Assembly (NCBI RefSeq): GCF_003226565.1
Contig: NZ_QKOE01000006.1
Coordinates: 124,001 to 188,000 of the forward strand
Direction of reading: 5' to 3'
Length of the DNA stretch: 64,000 nucleotides
Origin: Parazoarcus communis SWub3 = DSM 12120
GTDB taxonomy: Bacteria > Pseudomonadota > Gammaproteobacteria > Burkholderiales > Rhodocyclaceae
The position numbers and the translations under genes are program-made. Shown here piece by piece: positions 40,435-49,435 of this stretch (position 1 is its first letter; each line of letters begins with the position of its first letter). A model generated the notes under the pieces. That model worked only from the letters and a program-made list of their open reading frames with translations, made no database searches and was not told where the DNA came from.

Positions 40435-41499
40435 TTACAGCGCCGCAAGTACCGCGTCGCCCATCTCCTTCGTCCCTACCCGCTTGGTCCCCGGCTCATA
40501 GATGTCACCGGTACGGTAGCCCTGCGCGAGAACCTTCTTGACTGCGGTTTCGATACGCGTCGCCGCGACTTCCTCGTTAAAGGTGTAGCGCAGCATCATC
40601 GCAGCAGAAAGAATGGTCGCCAGCGGATTGGCCACGCCCTTGCCGGCGATATCAGGCGCCGAACCATGCGAAGGCTCGTACAAGCCCTTGTTGTTGGCGT
40701 CCAGCGAGGCCGACGGCAGCATCCCGATCGAACCCGTCAGCATCGAGGCCTCATCCGACAGAATGTCGCCAAACATGTTGCCCGTCACCATCACATCGAA
40801 CTGCTTGGGATTACGCACCAGCTGCATCGCAGCGTTGTCTACCAGCATGTGCGAGAGCTCCACATCCGGGAAGTCCTTTGCCATTTCCTCGGCGATGTCG
40901 CGCCACAACTGGGTGGTTTCGAGCACGTTCATCTTGTCCACCGAGCACAGCTTCTTGCCACGCTTCTGCGCCGCCTCGAAAGCCACCTTGAGAATGCGGC
41001 GGATCTCGTACTCGGCATAGATCATGGTGTTCCAGCCGACGCGCTGCGCAGTGCCGTTGACGTCGCGCATCTCGATGCCACGAGGCTGGCCGAAGTAGAT
41101 GTCACCGGTCAGCTCGCGCACGATCAGGATGTCCAGACCCGCCACCACCTCAGGCTTCAGCGTGGACGCATTGGCCAGCTCGGGGTACAGGATCGCCGGG
41201 CGCAGGTTGGCGAACAGATTGAGATCCTTGCGGATACCAAGCAAACCACGTTCCGGGCGCTGTTCGCGCGGCAACGTGTCCCACTTGGGCCCGCCCACCG
41301 CGCCGAGCAACACCGCGTCGGCTTCACGTGCCAGCTTCTGCGTGGCTTCTGGATAGGGACTCCCCGTGGCATCCACCGCCCCACCGCCGAGCAGGGCATG
41401 CTCAAGCTCGAATTTCAGATCAAGCGCACCGAGCACGCGAACGGCTTCAGCCATGATCTCGGGACCGATACCATCACCCGGCAATACGCAAATCTTCAT
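40435..41499 (-). CDS. leuB: 3-isopropylmalate dehydrogenase
   Basis: A 354-residue NAD-dependent decarboxylating dehydrogenase of leucine synthesis. It starts [19 protein letters not shown] and has [25 protein letters not shown] and the NAD-binding [18 protein letters not shown]. The ten-residue upstream extension in the open frame is not typical. It is 36 bases after leuD. Confidence 0.97.
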   Translation of the reverse strand: MKICVLPGDGIGPEIMAEAVRVLGALDLKFELEHALLGGGAVDATGSPYPEATQKLAREADAVLLGAVGGPKWDTLPREQRPERGLLGIRKDLNLFANLRPAILYPELANASTLKPEVVAGLDILIVRELTGDIYFGQPRGIEMRDVNGTAQRVGWNTMIYAEYEIRRILKVAFEAAQKRGKKLCSVDKMNVLETTQLWRDIAEEMAKDFPDVELSHMLVDNAAMQLVRNPKQFDVMVTGNMFGDILSDEASMLTGSIGMLPSASLDANNKGLYEPSHGSAPDIAGKGVANPLATILSAAMMLRYTFNEEVAATRIETAVKKVLAQGYRTGDIYEPGTKRVGTKEMGDAVLAAL

Positions 41500-41535
41500 C
41501 GGTTCGTCTTCCTTGGTTCGTCGAGCCAACGCGGC

Positions 41536-42174
41536 TCAGGCAAAGTAATAGGGATGTTCTGTCCGACGCTTCGCTTCGAAAGCGCGGATCTTTTCGGCAT
41601 GGCGCAGGGTCAGGCCAATATCGTCCCAACCGTTGAGCAGGCATTCCTTGCGGAAAGGATCGATATCAAAGGTGATGACCTTGCCATCCGGCCGGGTAAT
41701 GGTCTGTGCCGCCAGATCAACGGCCAGTCGGTAACCCGGACTTGCCTCGCACTGAGCAAACAGCACATCGACTTCAGCTGCATCGAGCTTGATCGGCAGC
41801 AGGCCATTCTTGAAGCTGTTGTTGAAGAAGATGTCGGCAAAACTCGGGCCGATCAGCACTCGGAAACCATAATCCTCCAACGCCCAGGGCGCATGCTCGC
41901 GCGAACTGCCACAACCGAAATTGTCGCGGGTCAGCAGGATCTGCGCCCCCTGATAACGGGGCTGATTGAGCACGAAGTCCGGGTTCAGCGGGCGGGCACT
42001 GCAATCCTGACCCGGCTGCCCGACGTCCAGATAACGCCACTCGTCAAAAGCATTGGGACCGAAGCCACTGCGCTTGATCGACTTCAGGAACTGCTTGGGG
42101 ATGATCGCATCGGTATCGACATTGGCGCGATCAAGCGGGGCGACCAGCCCATCAAGTTGAGTAAAGGGATTCAT
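41536..42174 (-). CDS. leuD: 3-isopropylmalate dehydratase small subunit
   Basis: A 212-residue swivel-domain subunit. [29 protein letters not shown] opens it (read in two parts), and [18 protein letters not shown] is the signature loop. It combines with LeuC to isomerise 2-isopropylmalate. The 117-base gap to leuC, where some betaproteobacteria have a small entericidin gene, contains no such frame here. Confidence 0.96.
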   Translation of the reverse strand: MNPFTQLDGLVAPLDRANVDTDAIIPKQFLKSIKRSGFGPNAFDEWRYLDVGQPGQDCSARPLNPDFVLNQPRYQGAQILLTRDNFGCGSSREHAPWALEDYGFRVLIGPSFADIFFNNSFKNGLLPIKLDAAEVDVLFAQCEASPGYRLAVDLAAQTITRPDGKVITFDIDPFRKECLLNGWDDIGLTLRHAEKIRAFEAKRRTEHPYYFA

Positions 42175-42291
42175 CGTTTCACTGCCTCCGGATGGCCTGG
42201 CCATCCTGTTCGATTCGAGATCACCGCCCCGGCACTACGTGATCCGTCAACGCGGTCACGCAGGCCGGACGGCGCCGGGCATATGCAGCGC

Positions 42292-43701
42292 TCAGGCCAG
42301 CGTGCGGACGTCGACGAAATGTCCGGTCACCGCAGCCGCAGCAGCCATCGCCGGGCTGACCAGGTGGGTTCGCCCGCCTGCACCCTGACGCCCCTCAAAG
42401 TTGCGATTCGAGGTCGAGGCACAGCGCTCACCCGGCTCCAGGCGGTCGGCATTCATCGCCAGACACATCGAACAGCCTGGTTCACGCCACTCGAAACCTG
42501 CATCGATGAAGATCTTGTCCAGCCCCTCAGCCTCAGCCTGACGCTTGACCAGGCCAGAGCCCGGCACCACCAGCACACGGCGCACGTTGGCGGCCTTGCT
42601 GCGCCCCCTGGCCACAACAGCGGCCTCGCGCAGATCTTCAATGCGCGAATTGGTACACGAACCGATGAAGACCTGGTCCACGGCGATCTCGCTGATCGGC
42701 GTATTGGCGCTGAGCCCCATGTACTTGAGGGCGCGCTCAACCCCTTCACGCCGCACCGGATCGGTAATCTGTGCGGGGTCCGGCACGCGACCGTCAATGG
42801 TGGTGACCATCTCCGGCGAAGTCCCCCAGGTCACCTGCGGCAGGATGTCCTCGGCCTTGAGCTCGACCACCTTGTCGAACACCGCACCCTCGTCGCTGAC
42901 AAGGGTGCGCCAATATTCAACGGCACGCGCCCAATCCTCGCCCTTGGGCGAGAACGGACGATCCTTCAGATAGGCGATGGTGGTCTCGTCAACGCCCACC
43001 AGACCAGCACGCGCGCCCGCCTCGATCGCCATGTTGCAGATCGTCATCCGACCTTCCATCGACAGACTGCGGATCGCACTGCCACCGAACTCCATGGCGT
43101 AGCCTGTACCACCGGCAGTACCAATCTTGCCGATGATGGCGAGCACGACATCCTTGGCGGTGACGCCTGCACCCAGCTGACCATCGACCCGAATCAGCAG
43201 CGTCCTGGACTTCTTCTGCAGCAGGCACTGGGTCGCCATCACGTGCTCGACCTCGGACGTGCCAATGCCGTGCGCCAGACAGGCGAATGCGCCATGCGTG
43301 GACGTATGCGAGTCGCCACAAACCACGGTCATGCCCGGCAGCGTGGCGCCGTTCTCTGGGCCAATGACGTGAACAATACCCTGACGCGCATCCTTGAACG
43401 GGAAATAAGCCAGCGAGCCGACTTCGCGGATATTGGCGTCGAGGGTCTCGACCTGCTGACGCGACACTGGATCCTGAATCCCCATGTCCCAATGGTCGGT
43501 CGGCGTGTTGTGATCCGCAGTCGCCACGATCGAACTGATGCGCCACGGTTTGCGACCCGCCAACTTCAGCCCCTCGAAGGCCTGCGGACTGGTCACTTCA
43601 TGCACCAGATGGCGATCGATATAGATCAGCGCCGTGCCGTCAGCTTCTTGATGAACGACATGGCTGGACCAGAGCTTTTCGTAGAGCGTTTGCGCTTGCA
43701 T
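42292..43701 (-). CDS. leuC: 3-isopropylmalate dehydratase large subunit
   Basis: A 469-residue aconitase-family subunit with a 4Fe-4S cluster. Cluster Cys are in [13 protein letters not shown] and [35 protein letters not shown] carries active-site residues. The start [16 protein letters not shown] is standard. It is the first gene of the long leuC-to-metZ minus-strand run. Confidence 0.97.
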   Translation of the reverse strand: MQAQTLYEKLWSSHVVHQEADGTALIYIDRHLVHEVTSPQAFEGLKLAGRKPWRISSIVATADHNTPTDHWDMGIQDPVSRQQVETLDANIREVGSLAYFPFKDARQGIVHVIGPENGATLPGMTVVCGDSHTSTHGAFACLAHGIGTSEVEHVMATQCLLQKKSRTLLIRVDGQLGAGVTAKDVVLAIIGKIGTAGGTGYAMEFGGSAIRSLSMEGRMTICNMAIEAGARAGLVGVDETTIAYLKDRPFSPKGEDWARAVEYWRTLVSDEGAVFDKVVELKAEDILPQVTWGTSPEMVTTIDGRVPDPAQITDPVRREGVERALKYMGLSANTPISEIAVDQVFIGSCTNSRIEDLREAAVVARGRSKAANVRRVLVVPGSGLVKRQAEAEGLDKIFIDAGFEWREPGCSMCLAMNADRLEPGERCASTSNRNFEGRQGAGGRTHLVSPAMAAAAAVTGHFVDVRTLA

Positions 43702-43778
43702 CCAAGGAATTCCGCTTGAAAGAAAAGGTTTTGATTATTTCACACGGCCGCCCGCATGGGTAGCAGGGGCCAGCGACC

Positions 43779-44609
43779 TCAACGCCGGCGCGCCTGCTCG
43801 TACAGCGGCATGACACGTGCGGCATAGTCAGCCAGATCTTTCTGCCGAGAGGCGTGCGACGGGTGCGTGGACAGCCACTGCGGCGGCGCCCCGGCGGACT
43901 GCGTCGCCATCTTGTCCCACAACCGGACCGCAGCGCGGGGGTCATAGCCCGCACGGGCAGCGAGTTCAACCCCCACTCGATCGGCCTCGGTTTCGTGCAG
44001 CCGGGAATTGGGCAGTTCAAACGTCACTTTAGCCAGCGAACCCATCAAGTCCTGCCCTGCCTGTCCAACCCCGAGCAAGGCGCCCGCAACCGAAATCCCC
44101 AGGCCTGTGGCCATCGCCTTGGACACCCGCTCACGCGCATGCTCACGCAAGGCATGCGCAATCTCGTGGCCCATCACGGCAGCAATCTCGTCGTCAGTCA
44201 GTGCCAGCCGCTCGATCAGCCCGGAGTAGAACGCGATCTTGCCGCCGGCCATGCACCAGGCGTTGAGCTCGTTCGAGCTGATGACGTTGACTTCCCACTT
44301 CCAGGCGGGCGCATCCGGACGAAAATTCGCCGTCTGCGGGATCAAACGGTTTGCAATCTGACGCACCCGCTGCACCTGGGCGGCATCACGATTGAGCGCA
44401 TTCTTGCGCCGCGCCTCGGCCAGCACCTCCTGATACTGCTGCGCGGAGGCCTGCTCGATGTCGCGTGCCGGGATCATCATCATCTGCTCGCGTTCGACGC
44501 CAACCGCCCCACCACCGGTGGTCTGTACCGTCTGGCAAGCTACCGCGACCGTCGCCGCCAGCACCGCAGGCAGCAGATTCGAGAAAACGCGCTTCGGCTT
44601 CAAATTCAC
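43779..44609 (-). CDS. M48 family metalloprotease, probable lipoprotein
   Basis: A 276-residue zinc protease of the M48 (HtpX/BepA/LoiP-like) family. The HExxH site is in VMGHEIAHALREHARE, and ETEADRVGVELAARAGYDPRAA holds the third zinc ligand. THPSHASRQKDLADY is the usual C-terminal motif. GTG at 44609 with AGGAG six bases upstream is the start. The N-terminal PAVLAATVAVAC looks like a lipoprotein signal with a relaxed lipobox, so an envelope location is likely. Such proteases act in outer-membrane protein quality control. It lies 32 bases after the MFS gene. Confidence 0.88.
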   Translation of the reverse strand: MNLKPKRVFSNLLPAVLAATVAVACQTVQTTGGGAVGVEREQMMMIPARDIEQASAQQYQEVLAEARRKNALNRDAAQVQRVRQIANRLIPQTANFRPDAPAWKWEVNVISSNELNAWCMAGGKIAFYSGLIERLALTDDEIAAVMGHEIAHALREHARERVSKAMATGLGISVAGALLGVGQAGQDLMGSLAKVTFELPNSRLHETEADRVGVELAARAGYDPRAAVRLWDKMATQSAGAPPQWLSTHPSHASRQKDLADYAARVMPLYEQARRR

Positions 44610-44641
44610 ATCGGACTCCTTTCGATTCGATCCTGGAATGC

Positions 44642-45799
44642 TCAATGCCGATCGGGGCGCAAGTCAGCCTCGACCCGCCAACCGAAAAGCAAGCACAGCA
44701 AACCGATCAGTGCAAATACCGAACCAAGGGTAAATGACCACGCCGCACCAACCCAGTCCCAGCAGTAGCCACTGATCAAGCCGCCCAGCATGCCCCCGGC
44801 ACCAAACGAGATCGACCCGTACAGCGCCTGCCCACGCGACTGGAGCTTGCCGGGAAACCAGTGGTTGATCGCTGCGATGGCTGCCGCGTGGTACATGCCA
44901 AAGGTCGCACCATGCAGCACTTGGGCAAGCAGCAACACAACAAGGTTTCCCGCCCCCCAGCCAATCGCGGCAAATCTCAGGACGGCACATGCAAAAGCAA
45001 ACAGCAGCAACTGACGCAGACTGAAGTGCTGCATCAGGCGCGGCATGAACATGAACACGACGATCTCGGCAATCACCCCCAGAGACCACAACCAACCGAT
45101 CACCGCCTTGCCGTAACCCTCGTCAGCCAGCAGGATGGAATAGAACACATAGAGCACGCCATGCGCTGCAGACATCAGGAAGCACGCCCACAGCAAGGCC
45201 TGCACGGCAGGATTGCGCAGCGTGGCGCCCAGGCTGATCACCGCCCTGCCCGGTGCCGCCACCCGGGCGTCCGGCATGAGCACCGCACACACCAGAATCC
45301 CCACCAGTATCATCACGATCGCCCACAGGACCCCGCGAATCGGCACATGATCCAGCACATACCCAAGTGCCAGCACCGCCACGATGAAGCCCACGGACCC
45401 CCAGACACGGATGCTGCCATAGCGATGACCTTCCCGCCCCAGATGGGCAAAGGTCAAGGTCTCCACCAGCGGCAAGGATGCACTCCAGAAGAATGCCATC
45501 AGGGCCATGCCGACAAAAATGCCGGTGAAGCTTTCAGTAAAGAAGAAGATCGCGAAACCCGCCACACTCATCAGTGCGGACAGCCGGACAATGGGCAGCC
45601 GCAGCCCGGTATGTTCTGCCAGCCAGCTCCATAGATTGGGCGCCAGCACCCGCATGACCTGCATCAGCGACATCAGGATGGCGATGTCGGTCGCAGAGAA
45701 GCTCAGATCCTGCAGGTACAACGTGAAGTAGGGAGAGAACGCGCCGACAAAGGCGAAGTAGAAAAAGTAGTAAGCGGACAGGCGTCGGTAAGGCAGCAT
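44642..45799 (-). CDS. MFS transporter (HcaT / nucleoside-symporter-like)
   Basis: A 385-residue membrane protein with about 12 hydrophobic helices. YYFFYFAFVGAFSPYFTLYLQDLSFSA near the N-terminus (read across two helices) and RVWGSVGFIVAVLALGY near residue 130 are typical of the 3-phenylpropionate/nucleoside-symporter-like MFS group. The substrate cannot be inferred. No regulator or catabolic gene is next to it. It probably forms a short unit with the M48 protease gene. Confidence 0.82.
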   Translation of the reverse strand: MLPYRRLSAYYFFYFAFVGAFSPYFTLYLQDLSFSATDIAILMSLMQVMRVLAPNLWSWLAEHTGLRLPIVRLSALMSVAGFAIFFFTESFTGIFVGMALMAFFWSASLPLVETLTFAHLGREGHRYGSIRVWGSVGFIVAVLALGYVLDHVPIRGVLWAIVMILVGILVCAVLMPDARVAAPGRAVISLGATLRNPAVQALLWACFLMSAAHGVLYVFYSILLADEGYGKAVIGWLWSLGVIAEIVVFMFMPRLMQHFSLRQLLLFAFACAVLRFAAIGWGAGNLVVLLLAQVLHGATFGMYHAAAIAAINHWFPGKLQSRGQALYGSISFGAGGMLGGLISGYCWDWVGAAWSFTLGSVFALIGLLCLLFGWRVEADLRPDRH

Positions 45800-45915
45800 G
45801 AAGGCTCACCCCACCCGACGCACGTCATCCTGCGGCCACGGCATGCTGTCCACACTCGGTGCCGGGCAGACGTGACCCGCCGAATGCAAACCGGCACACC
45901 GACCGCCTGCGCGCA

Positions 45916-47061
45916 TCAGCCGCGCGCAGGCTGCCCGGGAGATGGCACCGGCTGAACGCCATTGGGTGCCAGCCCCGCCACACGGGGAGTTGCGGTCAGC
46001 ACATCGCCACATTGGGCCCGGTGACGCAAGGCATGGTCGATCAGAACCAGTGCGAGCATCGCCTCGGCGATCGGCGTGGCCCGGATACCCACACACGGGT
46101 CGTGACGGCCATGGGTATTGACGATCACCGGCCCACCCTGACGGTCGATCGAACGGCGGTCAAGACGAATGCTCGAAGTCGGCTTGATTGCCATGCTGAC
46201 AAGAATATCCTGCCCGGTGGACAAACCACCCAGCACACCACCGGCATTGTTCGACAGAAAGCCTTCGGGGGTGATCTCATCACCATGCTGCGTCCCAAGC
46301 TGGGAAACGGACTCGAAACCCGCGCCGATCTCGACCCCCTTGACCGCATTGATGCTCATCATCGCATAGGCGATGTCGGCGTCGAGACGGTCGAACACCG
46401 GTTCGCCCCAGCCCACCGGCACACCGCTGGCAACGACGTTGATGCGCGCACCAACCGAATCGCCCGATTTGCGCAGATCATCCATGTACTGCTCGAGCGC
46501 CTCGATCTTGCTCGCCCCCGGCGCAAAGAACGGATTGCACCCGACCTCGTCCCACGACTCGAACGGAATCTCGATCGGACCGAGCTGCGCCATGTAGCCA
46601 CGCACCACCACACCAAAACGCTCGGCCAGCCACTTCTTGGCAATCGCGCCGGCCGCCACGCGCACGGCTGTCTCACGCGCCGACGAGCGCCCGCCCCCAC
46701 GAAAATCGCGGACACCGTATTTTTGCCAGTAGGGATAATCGGCGTGGCCAGGGCGGAAGGTCTCGGCGATGTTGCCGTAGTCCTTGCTGCGCTGATCCTG
46801 GTTGCGGATCAACAAGGCGATCGGCGTGCCCGTGGTGACACCCTCGAACACACCTGAGAGGATCTCCACCTCGTCAGGCTCACGGCGCTGGGTGACGTGC
46901 CTCGACGTCCCTGGCTTTCGGCGATCCAGCTCCAGCTGGATCTCCTCCGCAGTGATCGGCAGTCCCGGCGGGCAGCCGTCAACCACGCAGCCGATGGCGG
47001 GGCCGTGGGATTCACCAAAGGACGTGACGCAGAACAACTTACCGAAGGTATTGCCGGACAT
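45916..47061 (-). CDS. aroC: chorismate synthase
   Basis: A 381-residue FMN-dependent enzyme that makes chorismate from [24 protein letters not shown] opens it; [33 protein letters not shown] and [17 protein letters not shown] are family signatures. Substrate supply is linked to aroA/cmk at 7.8-9.8 kb. A terminator at 47112-47144 separates it from ilvN upstream, so it should have its own promoter in the short gap. Confidence 0.97.
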   Translation of the reverse strand: MSGNTFGKLFCVTSFGESHGPAIGCVVDGCPPGLPITAEEIQLELDRRKPGTSRHVTQRREPDEVEILSGVFEGVTTGTPIALLIRNQDQRSKDYGNIAETFRPGHADYPYWQKYGVRDFRGGGRSSARETAVRVAAGAIAKKWLAERFGVVVRGYMAQLGPIEIPFESWDEVGCNPFFAPGASKIEALEQYMDDLRKSGDSVGARINVVASGVPVGWGEPVFDRLDADIAYAMMSINAVKGVEIGAGFESVSQLGTQHGDEITPEGFLSNNAGGVLGGLSTGQDILVSMAIKPTSSIRLDRRSIDRQGGPVIVNTHGRHDPCVGIRATPIAEAMLALVLIDHALRHRAQCGDVLTATPRVAGLAPNGVQPVPSPGQPARG

Positions 47062-47111
47062 GAGGCACTCTTTGCGATCAGGCGTGAAAGGCTGGCGAGT
47101 TTAACACAGCG

Positions 47112-47144
47112 AAAAACGCCCCTTCGACGATGGCCGAAGGGGCG
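47112..47144 (-). terminator. intrinsic terminator after ilvN
   Basis: CGCCCCTTCG (47117-47126) pairs perfectly with CGAAGGGGCG (47135-47144), followed in the minus direction by five T (47116-47112). It ends the ilvBN transcript 37 bases after the ilvN stop. Confidence 0.88.
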
Positions 47145-47180
47145 CAACCGGATTCTCAGTAGGTGCATCCGGCGAGGAGA

Positions 47181-47498
47181 TCAGTGGAAGAAGTCCTCCA
47201 GACGCTCGAAGACCTCGTGCTCTGCGCCATGACGACGGACATGGAGGACATCCTCCAGCTTCTCGAGCTGACGAATCATCTGCTCCAGCCGCTGATCTTC
47301 GAACACCAGCAACCAGATCCGGCTTCTGTCGCCGCTGCTCAGCGGCATGCACAGGATCCCTTCCATATTGAACGCACGGCGGGCAAAGAGATTGCAGATG
47401 TGACTCATCACACCGGGATGGTTATTCACATCGAGCTCCAGCACCACCTTGGCAAAGCTGGCCTGCTGCAGGGGTTCGGCAACCTGTTCGATCATCAT
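47181..47498 (-). CDS. ilvN: acetolactate synthase I small (regulatory) subunit
   Basis: A 105-residue regulatory subunit consisting of one ACT domain (VVLELDVNNHPGVMSHICNL, then LFARRAFNMEGILCMP). Its size and the segments RIWLLVFEDQRLEQMI and LEKLEDVLHVRR match E. coli IlvN (96 residues), not the about 160-residue IlvH common in betaproteobacteria. It should confer valine feedback. The ATG shares one base with the ilvB stop (TGATG), and GGAGG within the ilvB end is its ribosome site. The larger isoform III pair is not in this window. Confidence 0.94.
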   Translation of the reverse strand: MMIEQVAEPLQQASFAKVVLELDVNNHPGVMSHICNLFARRAFNMEGILCMPLSSGDRSRIWLLVFEDQRLEQMIRQLEKLEDVLHVRRHGAEHEVFERLEDFFH

Positions 47499-49165
47499 CA
47501 GCCTCCGATCATCTCGGTGTTGGCCGCACCCGGCGGCACCATGGGGTAGACAAACTGTTCACGGTCGATCGACGCGTGGATCAGACACGGCCCAGGCGTC
47601 TGCAAGGCCTGCGCCAGGGTCGCTTGCGGATTGGCCGCAGCATCGAGGTCGATCGCGGGAATGCCGAACCCTTCTGCAATACGCAGGAAGTCAGGCTCTC
47701 CCTTGTAGCGTGAAGCGAACACGCGCTTGCCATAGAACAGATTCTGCTGCTGGTACACCAGACCCAGCGCATTGTTGTTCATCAGCACGATCTTGACGTT
47801 AAGCTGCTGCTCGGCGAGCGTCGCCAACTCCTGGATATTCATCATGAAGCTGCCGTCACCGGAGAAGCACACCACGGTACGCTCCGGCGCTGCCATCGCC
47901 GCGCCCAACGCTGCCGGCATACCAAAGCCCATGGTCCCCAGGCCACCCGAAGTCAGCCACTGCCGCGGACGACGGAAGGGGTAGGCCTGCGCCACCCACA
48001 TCTGATGCTGACCGACATCGGTAGTGATGACCGCCTCGTCGTCCAGCGCTTCCGCCACTGCATGGATCAGACCATAGTGACTGCGCGGATTGTCCTGCTC
48101 GGGGAACTGCATTGGAAAAGCGGTGCGCAGCGCTGCCACGCGAGCCAGCCAGCCTTCGCGCAGCTGCACCTTGACCCGCGGCAACAAGGCATCAAGCACT
48201 TCCGCCACATCGCCATTGATCGCCACATGAGCATTCTTGATCTTGTGCAGTTCTGACGGATCAACGTCGACGTGCACGATCTTCGCGTTCGGACAGAACT
48301 GTGCCGCTTTGCCAATGGCGCGATCATCGAAGCGCGCACCAACGCAGATCAGCAGATCGGACTCTTCCAGCACGAAATTGGTATAGCGCGCGCCGTGCAT
48401 GCCCAGCATGCCGATCGACAAGGGGTGATCAACCGGCATCGAACCCAGCGCCATCAGCGTCATCGTGGTCGGCAAGCCCGCCTGCTCGGCCAGATTCACC
48501 GCCTGCTGTGCTGCACCGGAGTGGATCACGCCACCACCGAGATACAACACCGGACGCTCAGCCTCGTTGATCATCCTGGCCGCGGCTTCGATCTGCTCAA
48601 CCTGCACCACCGGCGAAGGGCTTCGCACTGCCACTGGCGGAAACTGCGCGAACTCGATGATCTGGTTCTGCACATCCTTGGGCACATCAACCAGCACCGG
48701 GCCAGGCCGGCCCGACATCGCGATCCGGAAGGCTTCTGGAATCACCTCGAGCAACTCCCGCGCGGAACGGACCAAAAAGTTGTGTTTGGTGATCGGCACC
48801 GTCATGCCGTAGATGTCGACTTCCTGAAAAGCATCGGTACCGATCATCGGCAGCGGCACCTGCCCGGTGATCGCCACCAACGGGATGGAATCGAGCATGG
48901 CGTCGGCAATCGCCGTCACCAGATTGGTTGCCCCCGGACCGCTGGAGGCAAAACACACCTCGGGCTTGCCGGACACACGCGCCATGCCCTGCGCCATGAA
49001 GCCCGCCCCCTGCTCGTGGCGTGCCAGTACGTGATGGATGATGTCACTGCCCGAAAGCGCGTCATACAAGGGCAGGATGGCACCACCGGGAATCCCGGCA
49101 ATGGTACGCACACCCTGGCGCTCGAGCAGGCGCACAATCAACTGGGCGCCGGTCATCTGATTCAT
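47498..49165 (-). CDS. ilvB: acetolactate synthase I large (catalytic) subunit
   Basis: A 555-residue ThDP/FAD enzyme for the first common step of Val/Ile/Leu synthesis. AGIPGGAILPLYDAL, LARHEQGAGFMAQGMARVSG (ThDP Glu), SGPGATNLVTAIADA, GARFDDRAIGK and the ThDP motif FSGDGSFMMNIQELATL are all present. Segments such as MIGTDAFQEVDIYGM and LGMLGMHGARYTN match recalled E. coli IlvB closely. Expression is predicted to be controlled by a valine-rich leader peptide and an attenuator upstream (49212-49357). Confidence 0.96.
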   Translation of the reverse strand: MNQMTGAQLIVRLLERQGVRTIAGIPGGAILPLYDALSGSDIIHHVLARHEQGAGFMAQGMARVSGKPEVCFASSGPGATNLVTAIADAMLDSIPLVAITGQVPLPMIGTDAFQEVDIYGMTVPITKHNFLVRSARELLEVIPEAFRIAMSGRPGPVLVDVPKDVQNQIIEFAQFPPVAVRSPSPVVQVEQIEAAARMINEAERPVLYLGGGVIHSGAAQQAVNLAEQAGLPTTMTLMALGSMPVDHPLSIGMLGMHGARYTNFVLEESDLLICVGARFDDRAIGKAAQFCPNAKIVHVDVDPSELHKIKNAHVAINGDVAEVLDALLPRVKVQLREGWLARVAALRTAFPMQFPEQDNPRSHYGLIHAVAEALDDEAVITTDVGQHQMWVAQAYPFRRPRQWLTSGGLGTMGFGMPAALGAAMAAPERTVVCFSGDGSFMMNIQELATLAEQQLNVKIVLMNNNALGLVYQQQNLFYGKRVFASRYKGEPDFLRIAEGFGIPAIDLDAAANPQATLAQALQTPGPCLIHASIDREQFVYPMVPPGAANTEMIGG

Positions 49166-49211
49166 CTGCTTCTCCTTTCAAGGACGTTTTGCGGCGTATC
49201 GACCGGCGGCA

Positions 49212-49253
49212 CAAAAAACAAACCCCCGCCGGCCTTGCGCGCCGGCGGGGGTT
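49212..49253 (-). terminator. attenuator terminator upstream of ilvB
   Basis: AACCCCCGCCGGC (49221-49233) and GCCGGCGGGGGTT (49241-49253) form a perfect 13-base stem with a 7-base loop. In the minus direction it is followed by TTTGTTTTTTGTG. It lies between the valine leader peptide stop and the ilvB start, the position of a transcription attenuator. Confidence 0.88.
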
Positions 49254-49282
49254 CTGGATTTGGTTCGTTCTGTCCTGACCCG

Positions 49283-49357
49283 CTACGACGCGCGCACGCC
49301 TACGCCTACTACTACGCGTACGACGATTACATCGAGGGACAGGAAACGACGAGTCAT
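49283..49357 (-). CDS. ivbL: valine-rich ilvB operon leader peptide (ivbL-like)
   Basis: A 24-codon frame read directly from the minus strand: MTRRFLSLDVIVVRVVVGVG then VRAS and TAG. It contains nine Val codons and one Ile codon within 12 residues, resembling the Val-rich core (VVVRVVVVVG) of E. coli IvbL. It is 30 bases upstream of an intrinsic terminator and 118 bases upstream of ilvB, with a promoter candidate 30-55 bases before its ATG. Stalling at Val codons when Val-tRNA is scarce would favour an antiterminator. The ribosome site is weak. Too short for ordinary gene finders. Confidence 0.85.
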   Translation of the reverse strand: MTRRFLSLDVIVVRVVVGVGVRAS

Positions 49358-49384
49358 GGTCGGGCCATAAAGTTTACAGGCGAC

Positions 49385-49413
49385 ATAAAATCACGAAACA
49401 GAGAACAACACAA
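49385..49413 (-). promoter_or_regulatory. candidate promoter of the ivbL-ilvBN operon
   Basis: On the minus strand TTGTGT (49413-49408), a 17-base spacer and TTTTAT (49390-49385) form a plausible sigma-70 promoter. Initiation would fall about 20 bases before the leader peptide ATG. The local AT-richness supports it; not otherwise proven. Confidence 0.5.
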
Positions 49414-49435
49414 GCATTTTCTCGCATGCTGCCCC

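Noticed and set aside
42175-42291. Possible small entericidin-like gene between leuC and leuD
   Set aside because: The 117-base gap has no frame with a lipoprotein signal on the minus strand.
40666-43719. Open frame of 1017 codons on the plus strand
   Set aside because: Antisense to leuB, leuD and leuC, all of which have full family motifs; no motif or ribosome site for the antisense frame.
43779-44645. ATG start at 44645 for the M48 protease
   Set aside because: It would add 12 polar residues before the signal sequence; the GTG at 44609 has AGGAG at the right distance.
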